A stretch of DNA of 64,000 nt from Tetraselmis striata (GCA_006384855.1 VCJN01001658.1:69501-133500), one strand, 5' to 3'. Positions 21,807 to 34,559 are shown, counted from the stretch's first letter. Numbers and translations are program-made. The notes: a model not told the origin generated them from the sequence alone.

Positions 21807-22340
21807 ATAGCGATGCTCTGCGCGATGTGATGGGCTGGGATTCAGCGCACCAATCCCGCCACCGCTTCCCATAGAGACGGGTGGCTATGTATTCCGGTGG
21901 GAGGCGCTGCCGGGCAAGAGCGAGGCAGACAAGCTGGAACAGTAGGCGCTCCGAACTGTGCGCTCAAAGCGTGCGCGTGAGCTGGGTGAGCGCGCTCGGA
22001 AGCTGCGCGCTACGGAGTGGCAGGAGCGCATGGAGCGAGAGTGAGCGGGTATCTCAGACAACACCAGCGAAGGCGACTATTCAGCGCCCCGCACATCGGC
22101 GCAGTTCTGAAAGCTACGGCAGCATTGACAGCTGGGATGCGGTAAAGTGCGGGCCATATGAAAAGAAGTACTTCATGCAGAGGAGGGCGGGGCGCGAAGC
22201 AACGATGGAGGCGGGAGGCGAGGCGTTCAACATCGGTGAGGGGGGCTCAGGGCAGCGGTGAGCCGAGCACCTGCCGCTCATGTGACATGGCTGTCTATGG
22301 CAAATCCAGTAAGGGCGAGAAGGGGAAGGGACACGCTCAC
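21807..22340 (+). CDS. hypothetical coding remnant right of the LTR fossil
   Basis: Frames continue from the insertion point and include WDAVKCGPYEKKYFMQRRAG and GREATMEAGGEAFNI near 22130-22240. The composition is protein-like but no family is recognised. Probably part of the same host unit as 18950-19394. Confidence 0.25.
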
Positions 22341-22355
22341 TAGATGTAATTAATG

Positions 22356-23320
22356 CATTCACATCTTCCTTCGCTTCGTCGCCGCTTTCTCTGCCATCTC
22401 TGCCTTCACGGCACACGCCTTTGCCTTGGGCAGGTGGGGCTGTGCACGATGGGCTGGTCCATGCATGTCACGGTGGTTCGCGATCAAGGTGCTGCGCGTC
22501 GTGACTTGGCCAGTCCTGGAGAGCATCACCTTGCCGGACTTGAGCAGGTGCTGGGGCTGTTGGTTGCTGCCGTTGCGGAAGCCCTCCTTGATCTCCATGT
22601 TTGCAGTGCATGCACTGAGCACTAAGTGCGTCAAGGTTGCCATGCAGTTCTATCCATCGGGAAATTGCCGTCATGCAACTTCATGCACGGAGTGATGTCC
22701 TTTGCTGCCGCGATGTTTATGAAGGCTGCGAAGAATACCTCCGTAGCTGCCCGTAGCTTGTAGGTCAAGGTAACTTATTTCGTTGTCGCTGAGCGCCACC
22801 TCAAAAACAGCGCGATGACTTCGCCTCCCGTTGTGTATGTAGTTGGAGATGCGTGCTATCAACGCCTATGAGCACTTGACTGTGGGAGGGCCCGATCAAC
22901 ACTGTCTTCCAGCATGACTTTGTCTTCCCGCCCAGGAATGTGCATGGCAGACTTGTCACATATACATGGACAGAGGCCATCAGCACTGCTGGCAGGGGGC
23001 GGCGGCAAAGGGCCGCCGGTGACGCTGTGCCGAGGCAGATGATCAGGTGATGGGCCACCTGTGTTATATATTATTGCTGAAGCATCTTACATGTTGTTGT
23101 TGCTTTCCTGCACTGTGCGCTGATGCTGATAGTGCAGCCCGGCACGGGTGGTGCTCCTACTTGAAGCACTCCCATGCCTACGACATCGCCGCCCTCGATG
23201 AGGATGATGGCGGTGTTGATGCCATGAAGTAGTAGCATATACGCAGCAACCGTGGCGTGTGTGAATTGAGCATATCCATATGTTGCGGGAGCAGGTGCGT
23301 AGTATGGCAGGCGCATGATA
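22356..23320 (-). CDS. hypothetical minus-strand gene, probably with introns
   Basis: Successive minus-strand frames have good amino-acid composition: HGINTAIILIEGGDVVGMGV (about 23160-23225), VHVYVTSLPCTFLGGKTKSC (about 22915-22975), SHRAVFEVALSDNEISYLDL (about 22760-22820) and a basic C-terminus KAEMAEKAATKRRKM followed by TGA near 22359-22410. Putative junctions between them are not resolved. Function unknown; it could belong to a DNA transposon. Confidence 0.3.
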
Positions 23321-25290
23321 CATATAGGCGTCGGTTGGGTCTGGGGTTTCCAAATGTAATGTTAAGCAATACTATCTTACGAAACATGGCCAATCTGCAT
23401 TATGCTTGCACATGCCTGCTTCACTAATTTTCCTGACACACTCACAACATATTTTTTCTGATACTGACAACATGGGTCAATGTTACTCATGGATGCCGCG
23501 GTGTACTGCAGTATCGTCGCGAGCAAGTATTGTCAACCGATGTTGACACAAAAGTTTGCATTTGTCTTTGCCGTTATACACATCTGTACTTTTGTGAATT
23601 TCATGTCATTTGTGGTATGTATGTTGATATGCATGTAATCTGTTCAGCAATAAGATTAATGTGAAACGCGCTGTGCATTACATACAACAGCAGATGCATC
23701 GTAGTGTCATTGATAATGTTATTGTGACGCCCCGGGTACCGAGGTACCATTTCTACTGGCGACTGATGCAATGATATAAAGTACGTGATGAGCCACCAGC
23801 CGCGCGCGCACTTTCACTCTTCGGCACTTCCTCTTCGCCTATTTATGCTGACCGCTTCGCATGAAGAGCAGATCGCCCTGCTCGCCCCCCGTGCCACCAT
23901 GGCCTCCGTCAGCACACTCCATGCCGCTGCCGGGACGGATGACGCGTCGTGGGAAGATATCATGCTGCCGAGAGGAGCACGCGAGCCCCCGCCTGTCCCG
24001 CACGGCCCGCCCATGCGCTACTACCTCACGACAGTCAGCGCCGATGACACGTCGAGCGTTTTTGACTGGTCAAGCTGGACGGCCCGTCTGCCCACCCTAA
24101 TTGACCGTGGAGGAGGAGCAAGCTCCCTTGCTTAAATCGATGAAGCCGACGCATGCAGCAAGGGTTCTTTGCATCCCTAGTGCAAAGGTGCGCTTGCCGG
24201 CCGGTTAACCTGCTCAACGTGTAGCTAGCTGCTGATGTTGTCGCTGCCCGACTGTCGGCGACTTGGTGTTTTTTCTTTCATCACTACCGCAGTCCGGAAT
24301 CGACCAGAACGGCGCTCCGGTGCAAGACCGGCTACAGCCCCCCTCCCCCGCTCGCTCGACGAGCTCATGTTCCCCGTGCGGCTAGATCCCCGGCGCTTCA
24401 GGACGCTACTGCGAGGATGCAGGCTGGACGCCAGAGGAAGCAAGCGCAACGGGAGCGCGCGGCGGCATCATGCCAGCCCCGTCAAACCAGCTCCCTAGCC
24501 GCGGGGCGCAGCAGATGGCAGCAGCTGCCATGAATAGCATGCCCGCAGAAGTATCTGCGGGGAACAAGGGGCAGTCAGCACCCGAGCCGACAGCGGGCAT
24601 AACACCACGTGCCGGCGCCGGGAAGAGGCCGGCGGCAGCGGAGCCAGCCGGCCGCAGGCCAGGGGGGGCGGGCACGGGCCGGGGGCGGTAGTAGACCCAT
24701 TGTAATTAAATTTCTAGGATTTCCCTAATACTTTATGCAGTTGCCGACCCCTCCGCCATAAATCCGAAACTGTCCGGTGCCTTGACGTTAAATTTGCCAG
24801 CTAGGAGTAGGCGCGCCCATGTCCGCTTAACCACATCCCGAAGCTCGACGCTCATTGGCCGCTGATCCAGCCTGGCACCTCCCCTTTATTAAATCACAAA
24901 ACCAACCGTGACTACCGTGTAATGCATTTTTGCAGCCTTTATTGTTGTGTATCGACCAGTATTGTCCTGCCCGGCCTGCTCGTCATCATCACTCGTCATC
25001 ACGCGGGTATCTTCCGCGCGTACTCGTGAGGAGGCGCGCGCCTAATAGCAGATATGAAGGGCGGCGATTCCCGTAAAGTACAGTGACTCGTGTACTCGTC
25101 TCGTACTTTGTGCACTCGTGACTACCGAGTACCCGCTACTCGCTATAGTACTTTGATGCAGGGCTCCGCTGCCGTACTCATCCTTACCGCCAAGTTTAAA
25201 GTACTGTGACGCCTAACGTTAGGCGCGATATATACAGGCGACTACTCGCGCCTGGTAGTCGTTAAACGCCGTTAGGCGGACCCCATTTCG
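23234..25290. other. spacer; two weak frames, otherwise no recognised feature
   Basis: TGTAA words occur near 23356 and 23635. Frames at 23785-24135 and 24235-24498 (+) look composition-driven and show no motif. Positions 25010-25260 are rich in GTACTCG words, which also recur at 4.2, 19.4, 52.5 and 57.2 kb. Confidence 0.35.
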
Positions 25291-25387
25291 ACGAGTGCGG
25301 GTGCCGCTGGTGGGAGTCGTAAGGCCACATCTTCCCGTGGCGGTGCCGCAGCATATCTCCGCCTCCCCGACCCGCATCTCCGCCTAT

Positions 25388-25548
25388 GGAGGCAAGAGCA
25401 GCTTGTCGCCCATTAAGCTGCGCAAGAAGCATTCCAAGAAGCGTGGGCCGACTCCTCCTTTAAGATGCCGAAAGAGTTGGAGGACGACGACCCCTTCCAG
25501 GCGCCTAAGCCGAAACGCGAAGCCACGTCAAGCCGTCAGGCGCCTTCG
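25388..25548 (+). repeat. dispersed 161-bp repeat, copy 2, within a duplicated context
   Basis: Partner of 17818-17978. It is itself flanked by a roughly 90-bp direct repeat (about 25299-25388 and 25547-25632, GGTGCCGCTGGTGGGAGTCG...). The downstream frame to 25707 is Pro/Ser-rich. Confidence 0.85.
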
Positions 25549-26017
25549 GGTGCCGCTGGTGGGAGTCGCAGGGCCACATCTTCACGTTGCGGTGTCGCAT
25601 CTCCGCCTCCCCGACCCGCATCTCCGCCTAAGGAGCCCTCATCTCGGGACGCAAAGCCCGCACCGCCACCTGCGCCGACATCTCCCCCCAACGCCGCATC
25701 GCTGTAAGCAGGGTTCAGAGGTATCATCTCGTTGCGACGAACACAATCTCTGAGGTCGGCGATAGACTCGTAGGCCCGGGCCGGGCGGGGCGTCTTCTCT
25801 GCGCGAGTGAGGCTCGATTTCCAGGCTTTAAACGCCAGTCACCACGCCCTCGTCGCGTCCGCAATCTTCCAAGGTGAGGCGGATAGTACTTTACGCGACT
25901 GAGGGCGCGAAGAGGAAACGCCGATGTGCCATTTTTAGTACTCTCGTATAGTATTGCATTGCACCTGAAAGGTGACCGAAAAATGGGTACATATCCCAGC
26001 CTAAGCGATCACGTGGG

Positions 26018-26069
26018 GGGCACATTTTTGAGTCATGGAATTGGACCGATGTGACTCAAAAATGTGCCC
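26018..26069. repeat. perfect 18-bp-stem hairpin
   Basis: GGGCACATTTTTGAGTCA and its exact reverse complement are separated by 16 bases. Related to the imperfect foldback at 14139-14216. Confidence 0.95.
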
Positions 26070-26114
26070 TGTACCGCGTACACCCTCGCGTACGACCAAA
26101 TTGGCTGCGCATAC

Positions 26115-26150
26115 CGGTCCGCCCAATAAGAGCTCATATTGGGCGGACCG
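26115..26150. repeat. perfect 13-bp-stem hairpin
   Basis: CGGTCCGCCCAAT, a 10-base loop, then ATTGGGCGGACCG. A partial third copy of ATTGGG follows at about 26168. Confidence 0.9.
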
Positions 26151-26240
26151 GGAATACTAGGCGTGATATTGGGGAGGCAGGTCTATCCGAGATTTTCATA
26201 TTGGGCAGAACTGAATTGTACTACTACGGGTTACGCCCCG

Positions 26241-26260
26241 CCCCCCCCCCCCCCCCCCCC
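26241..26260 (+). repeat. poly(C) tract
   Basis: Twenty C in a row after GCCCCG; one of many long G/C homopolymers in the window. Confidence 0.9.
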
Positions 26261-27036
26261 TCCCCTACTACGACCACTAGTCATAGACCAGTAGACATAG
26301 CCGAGTGGCTCGCTCGCCATAAATTTCAAACGGCCCACCCAGCGCCGGCTCACAGCGCACTCGCAGTCCCATCCGCAGCCGCACGCTACAGCTTTCGCCG
26401 TGTCGGCTACATGCAAGACCTCCGCGCCCCCTGATAGTGTGGCCGGAAAGCCCGCGAAAGCCTCGGCCATCAAGGAGTGGAGGAGGCGGTGGCAACATGA
26501 CGTGCGCTGGATCTCTGCCGCGCTATAGTTAGTACACGTTGCGGACAACCAACGGCAATCCCTATCCCCGTAGTCCTCTTGAGCCTCGTAACCGCGGTTC
26601 GGGTAGCGCATGACATCGGGCACTTGCAGCCCCGCGAGTATCTCTTCGAATTCACGAGATTCTACAGAATATGTATCCTAAAACAACCGCTTAACCTGAC
26701 GCTCGTCAGCTAGGGATAGTTGAGCTTGCTAACGTGGGCCGGCCACGCTCTGGATGCCTGCTAGCGCATGCTGTGTTGTAGGCGCCGGATGTGCCTGAAA
26801 AAATGGGGCATGGCCAGTGGTGCTTGCCGCATACGGTGGAGGGTCCGGGTGAAGTGGTGCCGGGGAGATAGCGCTGTGCCACATATGTATACGGCGGGCC
26901 GCGGGGTGCTTAGATGGAATATAACGATTACATGCTGACTAGACCGGCTCGTGACGTGGCAGGCTGTGCGGACAACGCAATTTCACGCCCAATATGACGC
27001 GCGAAGCCCCCCAAGTCTATCTGTCGGAATTATACA

Positions 27037-27289
27037 CCGCCATGAGAAAAGGAGGCGGGGGGCTATGACATATATCCATATGATTACATTATATATAATC
27101 ATATGGATATATATATCCTCCTTTTCTCATGGCGGCCAATAAACCGAGTTCGTAAACCGAGGGATTCACCAGCCGCCAATACACCGGTTCGGTTTCGGTC
27201 CAAACCGAAAACGGCAGTTCGAGGGTTTGGACCGAAACCAAACCGAACCGAACCGCTCGAACTCGGTTTATTGGCGGCTGGTGAATCCC
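27037..27289. repeat. two adjacent long hairpins
   Basis: Hairpin 1: CCGCCATGAGAAAAGGAGG (27037-27055) pairs perfectly with 27117-27135, and an inner ATATCCATATGATTA pairs with TAATCATATGGATAT, making an almost continuous foldback. Hairpin 2: 21 bases at 27161-27181 pair perfectly with 27269-27289, with inner GGTTCGG/CCGAACC and TTTCGGTCCAAACC arms. Similar GGTTCGGTTTCGG words recur at 27430-27490. They look like foldback or MITE copies. Confidence 0.9.
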
Positions 27290-27847
27290 TTCCGCAGGAG
27301 ATACAGGTACGCCGAGAGGGCGTGTCTATTAGCCCCGTTGTAGAGCAGTGCCTTATCGTTATCTCCCCAAATATGTGCGGTCCGAGTAATGGGCGGAACG
27401 AACCCGAACTGGAGGGGGGCAATTCGGACCGAACCGAGTTCGGGCGGTTCGGTTCGGTTTCGGTCCAAACCCTCGAACTGCCCCGAACTACTGAACACAT
27501 TTGGACACAACCCCGGTGTCGACAAACGCATACCCTAGGGCTGGAGAAGGGAGAGGAAACCCCCAGAACACAGCTGCCAACATAACATCCCTCGTCGTTT
27601 AATCGTTACATGCTTGTGCCCGTATGTGAGGAAAGGTGCGCGTGGTGGAGAAGGTGAGTGCTATTCCACCGAGTGATGGTGTATGATGGTCTGATTACAG
27701 GCCGACACGCGCCGTGCCTGATATATCAGGCGACGCGATGTGGCCGAAAGGGCGCGGGCGCAGCCCGTCATCTGACGGGCGCGCGCTACGCGCCTAATGT
27801 GCTATTATGATTAGGGCTAGTGAGGGTATAGGATATATCCTCAAATT

Positions 27848-28125
27848 CCGTAGGACTGCAAAAAACACTTTACCTGAATAGTTTTTTGCAGTGTTACAGA
27901 TACGACGAGGGTTTTCTCATCCCCATTACTACAGGGAACCTGTATGGGGATGTCTCGTTTATAGGAATCGCTACATGTATGGGGGTGTATCCTATTGTAG
28001 TAATTGTTATATGCTTGTACCCGTAGGACTGCAATTTTAACACCTAAATGAAAAGTTATTTGCAGTGTTACAGGTACGACAAGGGTTTTCTCCCACCCAT
28101 TACTACGGGTAACCTGTATGGAGAT
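27848..28125 (+). repeat. 173-bp imperfect tandem duplication
   Basis: CCGTAGGACTGCAA begins at 27848 and 28021. Both units contain TTTGCAGTGTTACAG and AAGGGTTTTCTC-type text followed by AACCTGTATGG. Confidence 0.8.
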
Positions 28126-29640
28126 ACTACCTCTTGTTATTTGTACTGAAAAGGAGTCTATGACTAATAAGGAAGCAGCCGTCACGCCCGGGGCTCTTGG
28201 ACTATTTTGGCCTGCGCGACTGCTATTTTGGCCTGCGCGTGATTATGACGGAATCTAAAACGGATACATTTTCGATCTGTCTAGTAATATATGCGAAACC
28301 ATTCCGAAATTCGGCGATAGACAGACAGACAGACTCACAGACTCACGCACAAACTCACATCGTAATTAATATGGCAGGATAAATAAGGCCAGTGACAAAT
28401 CCGCCACAATAAAAAGCAGTACAGTACTAAAAGATCAACACAAGCCGCTTTAAAACGACCCAGTACGGGTACTGCTGTTTCAAACACACGATCGAGTGTG
28501 GTTTGCCAAAAGGGGCGGAGGTTTTTCACGGCGAAATCGCAGGTTTATGCCTAGGACGGCTCAGCGAAAATAAGTGGGGGAAATTGGGAAGAGGAGCCTG
28601 CAGGGTGGAAATGGAAACGGGAGGGCGCTGCCGAAGGCAGCGAGCTGGAAGATGGCAAGCGAGCTGCTAGTAGCTGTCTTAAGAGTCTAGGTGCTTTGCG
28701 TGAGTGAGAACTCGCGCAAAAGCATGAGGTGGTCGCCCCACTGCGTAACTAACGGAGCGTCTTATGCGTGCAGTTGGTGGTGGTTGTCCAGCGCTTGCGA
28801 TGCATGCGGTTAATCTTGCGTCAAATCGTGCGGCGCGCAGCTCTTGCGTGTTGACCGAATGATCGTCAACTGCTGCGCCGGCAGGGGCGTCCTCCTCAAT
28901 CGTCGCTGCACAAACAGCTTGCAGCATATGTTGATGTCTGCGCTCATTATCATGCGCATAGTTTCGAGTGAGAAGCCGAAACAGCGTAGTGTGTAATGCG
29001 AAGTGCAATTTAAACCTCTATAATTAATAGCAATTTAATTCCATCCATGCTCTTCGAAACTTTGTTGCTATATAGCCCGCACCTACCTGAGGACCGCCGT
29101 CACCTGTCGCGCACGCGGCGGGGGTTGTTGCAGCGAGTCTCAGCTTGCGTGCATGGTACCTTGGGCGGCATTCTCTCTGCCGGAGTGCAGACGGCCAAGT
29201 CTGATGCGTCTGACCGTGCTCATTCCGCACCCTCTTCTGGTGCTGCTTCCACGGCGCAATTGCTGAAGGGGACGTTTTCTATTGCCTTTTCGAATAATTA
29301 ATAGCAATATGACCAGAAACCCAAATAACTGCTTCGCAATCGCTAATAATTCAAGAAATATCTCCGAAAAACTCACGAAGGATTAGGCGAAGGCTGAACC
29401 CTACTGAGACGACTAGTGACTGTATCATCAGAACCCTAATAATCCTTAAACCAACCCCATCACTATAACCGCCCGACATACAGCGACGGGACCCGTCACT
29501 TGCGACGCGCTGCGATCGTATGCACTCACACTCGCGTTCTGGTTTTATGAAGAGCGTCCAGAGAATGCACGGAAAGTACCGGGGAAGGAGAAAGCCTACA
29601 TTTAAGCATAGCTCACTTAGCGCCGGGACGGCGAGGTGGC
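28126..29640. other. spacer, no recognised gene
   Basis: Small GACA/CTCA simple patches near 28320-28355. The minus frame at 28679-29008 (109 residues) shows no motif. Confidence 0.35.
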
Positions 29641-29749
29641 CGATAATTGACGACCGGCCGGCCTAAAATATCTTCCGCCGAAGCCGAAGGGACGGCTTCC
29701 GGCGTGCCGACAGAGATATTCGGCGAGGAAAATGTGCGGTGCCACAGAA

Positions 29750-32700
29750 AGCTTCGCAGTCCACTTCCGTGTCCAGTGGGCAACCATGACGGCGGCTGGC
29801 CGGAGCTCACGCCACGAAGGGGGGTTGCTTCAGGTGGCCGCTTGCGATGCCGCGCTCCGCAAGCTCCTTGACCAGAGCGAGCAGGTGCTCGCCCATACGC
29901 CTGCCCTCCTCGACGACGCACGGGACGAAGCTGTGCCGCCTTGCCGCGGGCTGGGACGAACATGCGTCAACCCTGAACTTGGTTTGCTCGCGCAGGCGCG
30001 ACGCTTAGCCGGGCTGGACCGCGACTTGAGCCTGCCGCAATGGAGTTGCGGAAGGCGCATGTGATAGCAGCGTCTAGCACGAGGTGCACCCTCGGCACCA
30101 TGTAGTCAAGCTGCACCACGTCTCCCGGGCGCGTAGCGTCCGCGGAACGGAGGCCGCGCACCTCCGTTAGGACAGAGTCGCGCGGGCCCCCGGCCTCCTG
30201 CATGATGTATACCATGGTAGTGGCGATGCGCGCGTGCACCTTGTGCCACGCGCCGGCGCGTGGGCAGCGCACAATTTGCCGCTCAAGTGCTTCGTCAGTG
30301 GCGCCGTGGGATACGTCGCAGTGTGGGCACTAGTCCTCGGGCCCGAGCGAGCTGTCGCCGAGGGCGGCGATGCCGCAGCATTTGCGCAGCGCGACGCGGT
30401 ACGGTTCGGGTTCCACAGCGTAAGCTGCGGGAGTGTCGGAGGTTATTAGGTATGTGACGCTCACGTGGCCAGACTGGGACAGTAGGCATATGCGCTCGGG
30501 CAGTGTGGCGGTTTTGTACAGGTCGAAGAAGACGCGCCACTTGCGCGTGTGCGACAGAACAGCGGCGACCTTCCGGAGGCCTTTTTGTTTCGTCGATTGC
30601 GGAGTTCAAGGAGGGCAGCTCGCCGAGGGTGAGCCTAGGGGGCAAATCAAGCGTACCGGTAGTGGTGTCGCCAGCTCTGTCGACCGGGTTGCCGACCGGC
30701 GCCACGGAAGAGGCCATGACGGTTTCCAACGGATGGAAAGAACCTTCTCGGTCTTGGCTGGCCTGCCACGGCCGGCGTAGTGCGGCGGCCCATGGCAGGG
30801 AAGAAGTCTCCGGGTTCGTAAGCTGCTGAAGCAGCAGCCGGGGCGCCAGGAGTCCGGGCATCTTGCGTAGGCGCTCGGCCAGGGCGGGCCAGCGAGGGCG
30901 AAAAAGGCCCCGAGATGTTGCTCGTGCGACTCGTGAACTAGGGAGTCGACAGCGATGCCACCGAGCATTGTGGATAGGCCGGTGCGCATCAGACTTAGGC
31001 TAGCCGTTGTCTCGTCACCAGTGAGATCCATAATGTGCGCGAGCGTGGAGTGTACCGCGGCGTCCCTCTCGTGCATAAACTCGGAAGGCGACTCGGGCGG
31101 AAAACCTCGCAGCAGGTGTACGAAGCGCTTGACTACCTACTTATGGCGCACCGACGCGTGAATGTGGCCCGCATCAGCTATCTCGCGCGCTATAAGTAGG
31201 ATGGCGTCTTGTCGCGCGGCCGGCCGCCGGAGTGCGTCACGCACGAAGGTGGGGTCAAGCTTGCGGTGGCGCGGCACCCCCAGGCAGCGGCGGAGGCCCG
31301 TGACAAGGCGCGGTAGGACCGCGCGTCCCTGGCAGAAGGCAGCGGCGTGAGTCCATGGGTCCAGGGGGCGGGCAGGGAGGGGGGGAGGGTGCGCCTGCAA
31401 GCTCGGCCCTCCCACTCGCGTATGGCGGCGCCGTGGTCCGCAAGCGCGAACGCCACTTCCGTCTTGTCGGGGCCCCAGGAGATCGATAGCCCGACTGGCG
31501 CTAGAGCAGGCTGAGCCGAGTGCAGAGCAACCGCCGTGCTAAGCGCCGTGCCTAGGAGGTGCATGTCATCGGCAAAGGCGAGGCCTAGGCCGCCCATACC
31601 CAGATTCGAAGTGATAGCGTCAAAGACAGGGCCAACGGTGAGTCAGAAAAAAAAAAGTTGGCGAGGGGCCAACCTTGGCGAATGCCGCGCAGCTGCGTAA
31701 GCACAACTGTCGGCGCGTAGTCGCCGTCGGACTCATGGTTGTACAATCAGTTCTCCGAGGGGGCAGCGTATATCATGTCGAAGAGGGAAAGCAAGGAATG
31801 TAGGGCTGAGTCGGCGACCAGGCGCCTCCGTATGGCGCGCCGGTCGGTCATACCGTAGGCGTTGGAGGCGTCGATGGATGACGCAACGAGCCGGTCATCC
31901 ATCTCCATGGCGAGTTGTATTACCCATTGGATCATGTCCGTGCCGCCCGGATGGAGTGCTCAACGCAAATTGCGATGGGCCGACAACATGGGCTATGTGA
32001 TCGCGGATAGTCCACATGGCTGCCGAGGAGGCCACTCTAGTTAGAGCGGAGCTGAAGCCAATGGGCCGAATGGGCGGGTGGTAGGGGTTGTTCCGCGCCT
32101 CGGCCTACCCTCGCAGATCGCCTCGCTCCTCTTCGTCCTTCTTCCACAAGGGATTGAGGGTCGAGGAGGACAACAGCTGCTTGATGCGGTCGGAGACGTT
32201 ACCAGAGCACACAACGGTCATAAAGCGAGCCATGGACTGTAGGGTATCTGAGTCATCAGATAGATCACGTAGGTGGTCGACTCGCCAGCCATCGCGCCGG
32301 CAAGCCGAGTCGGCCGGCGCTCGCTGGAGCACGCCGTGCAGGTCATCGGGGCAGACGATAATAGGGGGTAGGTCATCTGGCTCGGGCGGGGGGAGCAGAC
32401 CGAATGGGTCGTCGGCAGCAGGGAGAGGAAACAGCCGGCGCAGCTCGTCGATGTTCTCTGCGGACGGTTCCGCAACGCCGTGGTTCTCGGCAAGCGCTAC
32501 AGCGTCGCGGAACCGCCCGACGCGAATGAGTCGCACCGCCTTCCCGACCCGATAGGAGATGCGGCCGCGCAGGTAGCCCCGCGAGGTCGCAGGGTCATGG
32601 GTTGGCTGGATCGTCTCGCGCGCGTGTGCGGCCTTCTAGAGCAGTGCAAGAATGTCGCCCTACCGCCAGAGGGCTAAGCGGTGGTCGATAGCAGTCCGTA

Positions 32701-34260
32701 CCACGTGGGCGCTAGCATCGGCAGCGTGCGACCAGAGAACGGCCGCCGGGAAGATGATGGCTAGGTGGCACGCGGCCTCGCGCATGACGTACGCCCCGGG
32801 CGGAATGCGATATCCCATATGCGAAGTCCCATATTGGTCGGATAGCGGCGCCAATGGCGTCGCGGGCGGACGTCGGGATTCTGGGTGACGTGCGAACGGC
32901 CGTGTCACGCACGCAGTAGGGGAGGAAGACGTCGGGGTTGTCGAGGGCCCATCGGAGATGTGCCCGTGCTTGGGTATGGGCAGCTTCAGCCGCTTGGCGG
33001 CGAGCGACGCCGTCGGTGGAGGTCGGCATAAAGGGGAGGAGGTCTTTATGACCGGCGGGAGGGGGAGAGCGGGGGGCACGGGGCCGGCTGGGGGCCAGGA
33101 GCCGGGGCAAGAGCTGGTGGGGCGCCACCGGGTTCGGCCAGGGGGGCGGGGGGGGCGAGGTGGTGGAGAAGGGGGGTGGTAGCTGGCGGGGGTTGCCGTG
33201 CGCGTCGATGCGGCACTTAAGTAGATGGGTGCGCATGATCTGCGCATTGCCGCTGGCTGCGATGTAGACTTTGCCGCACCGGCGGGGGCAGGGCTTGACA
33301 CCCACTGTGGGGAGGTAAGCGGCTATGCCAACGATTCTAGGGTCGCCGCCCTCCGCTGGGCAGTTGGCGACGCGTTTGTGGTCGGCGTTGCGGGCGCGGC
33401 GGCGGAAGTGCTCGGCCAGGCGCTCGGCGGTGTCGCACACGAAGGGGCACTCGGGGAGAGGGCACCGGGAGTGGGGGTGGGTATTAGGGAGGGGGCGGTG
33501 CGGCGAGGCCTGAGGGGGCGGTCAGACGATGAGGGGTTGGGGTGGGCGCACGTGGGGTTTACGGCGGTGCGCTCCCCTCGTGCGCGCCGGGGGCGCTGCC
33601 ATGGGGCTGGGTACGTAGGGGCGGTCCATCCACCTGGGGGTCGCCGGCGTCCATGTCGGCTCTGGGAAGCGCGGAGGCTCCGGGGGCGGCCAAGTAAGAG
33701 CCAAGGGCACCTGCGAGAGGAGGGAAGCGCTAGCTTGGAGTGCAGTGACGAGATTGTTGAGGTGATGGGAGGTCTCGCGGCGGCGCTCCGCCATCTCGCT
33801 CGTCGCGCACCAGCGCTACGAGAGATGTCTGGGCGGCCATCTGCTTTTGAATTTCCATCAGCATGCCTCCTAGGAGCTGCAAGTCCGAAGTCGGGTCTGT
33901 CTGGGCCTGGGCAGGGGGAGGCAGGTGAGGTGGAAGCTGGTGTGCCGAGCCATGCGGCGATGGCGCAGTTGCGCGTGCGCTAAGGGGCGGCATGCCGGCC
34001 TCCAAGACATCCTCCATGGTGATATCCGGATCGGCCGGGGCGAGGTCAATGTGCATGCGTTTGGGGGGGTGGAGGGGGCTGGTGTCCCTGGCGTGGTGGT
34101 GTCGCCGAAGACGAGGCTCCGGCGGAGCCGCGGTGGAGCTATCCGCCGCCAGGAATCCCCGCGCCCGGGGGAGGCGGCGTTCGCGCGGGGGAGAACGCAA
34201 CGCCTATAGGCGCCGCCACTGTGTTGTGCTGGTCCTTGCGGGGAGGGGGTGCCGAACATG
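29750..34260 (-). mobile_element. LINE with N-terminal zinc fingers, reverse transcriptase and C-terminal endonuclease-like domain
   Basis: Parts run from high to low coordinate on the minus strand. A Pro-rich leader (33.5-34.2 kb) is followed by two zinc fingers (CPLPECPFVC..H.., about 33390-33460; CPRRCGKV..., about 33210-33290) and a helical segment with HLRWALDN (about 32960). Then come a pre-RT segment (32105-32536, with GWRVDHL), RT motif A (SIDASNAYGM, about 31840-31880) and the catalytic LAFADDMHLLG block (about 31555-31590), leading into LSISWGPDKTEV. The tail holds GAWHKVH, RPGDVVQLDY, VHLVLDAAIT (about 30070-30270) and finally SFVPCVVEEGGRMGEHLLAL (about 29860-29915). Zinc fingers at the front plus this tail fit the R2/NeSL/CRE-like, restriction-like-endonuclease group. 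Frames change several times, so it is decayed but close to full length. Confidence 0.8.
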
Positions 34261-34559
34261 AAGGGGGTGGGATGATGGGGAGGGGGGGTGAAGGCGCCGC
34301 AGGGGGCATAGGGCAAGCTCGAAGTTTGATGAGGGGGAGCAAGTTAGGCTGGAGGGGGGGGGGGGCATATGTGACTGTGCCAATGGGGTGGGGGGTGAGT
34401 AAGCGGCGCCAGCTTGTTGGATATCGAAGAACTACGGGTGGGGCGCGGGAGGCATTTGGGCTGGGGCTGAGGCTGGGGCGACGAGAACGGAAGGGCGGTG
34501 CTTTGGCGGCTCGTAGTAGGAGGTAGGGGTCACCAAGGGGTGCAGCGCGCCAAGGGGGC

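Noticed and set aside
26293-26345. TAGCCGAGTGGC, a perfect tRNA A-box with tRNA-Leu-like text
   Set aside because: No B-box follows at the right distance and no cloverleaf closes.
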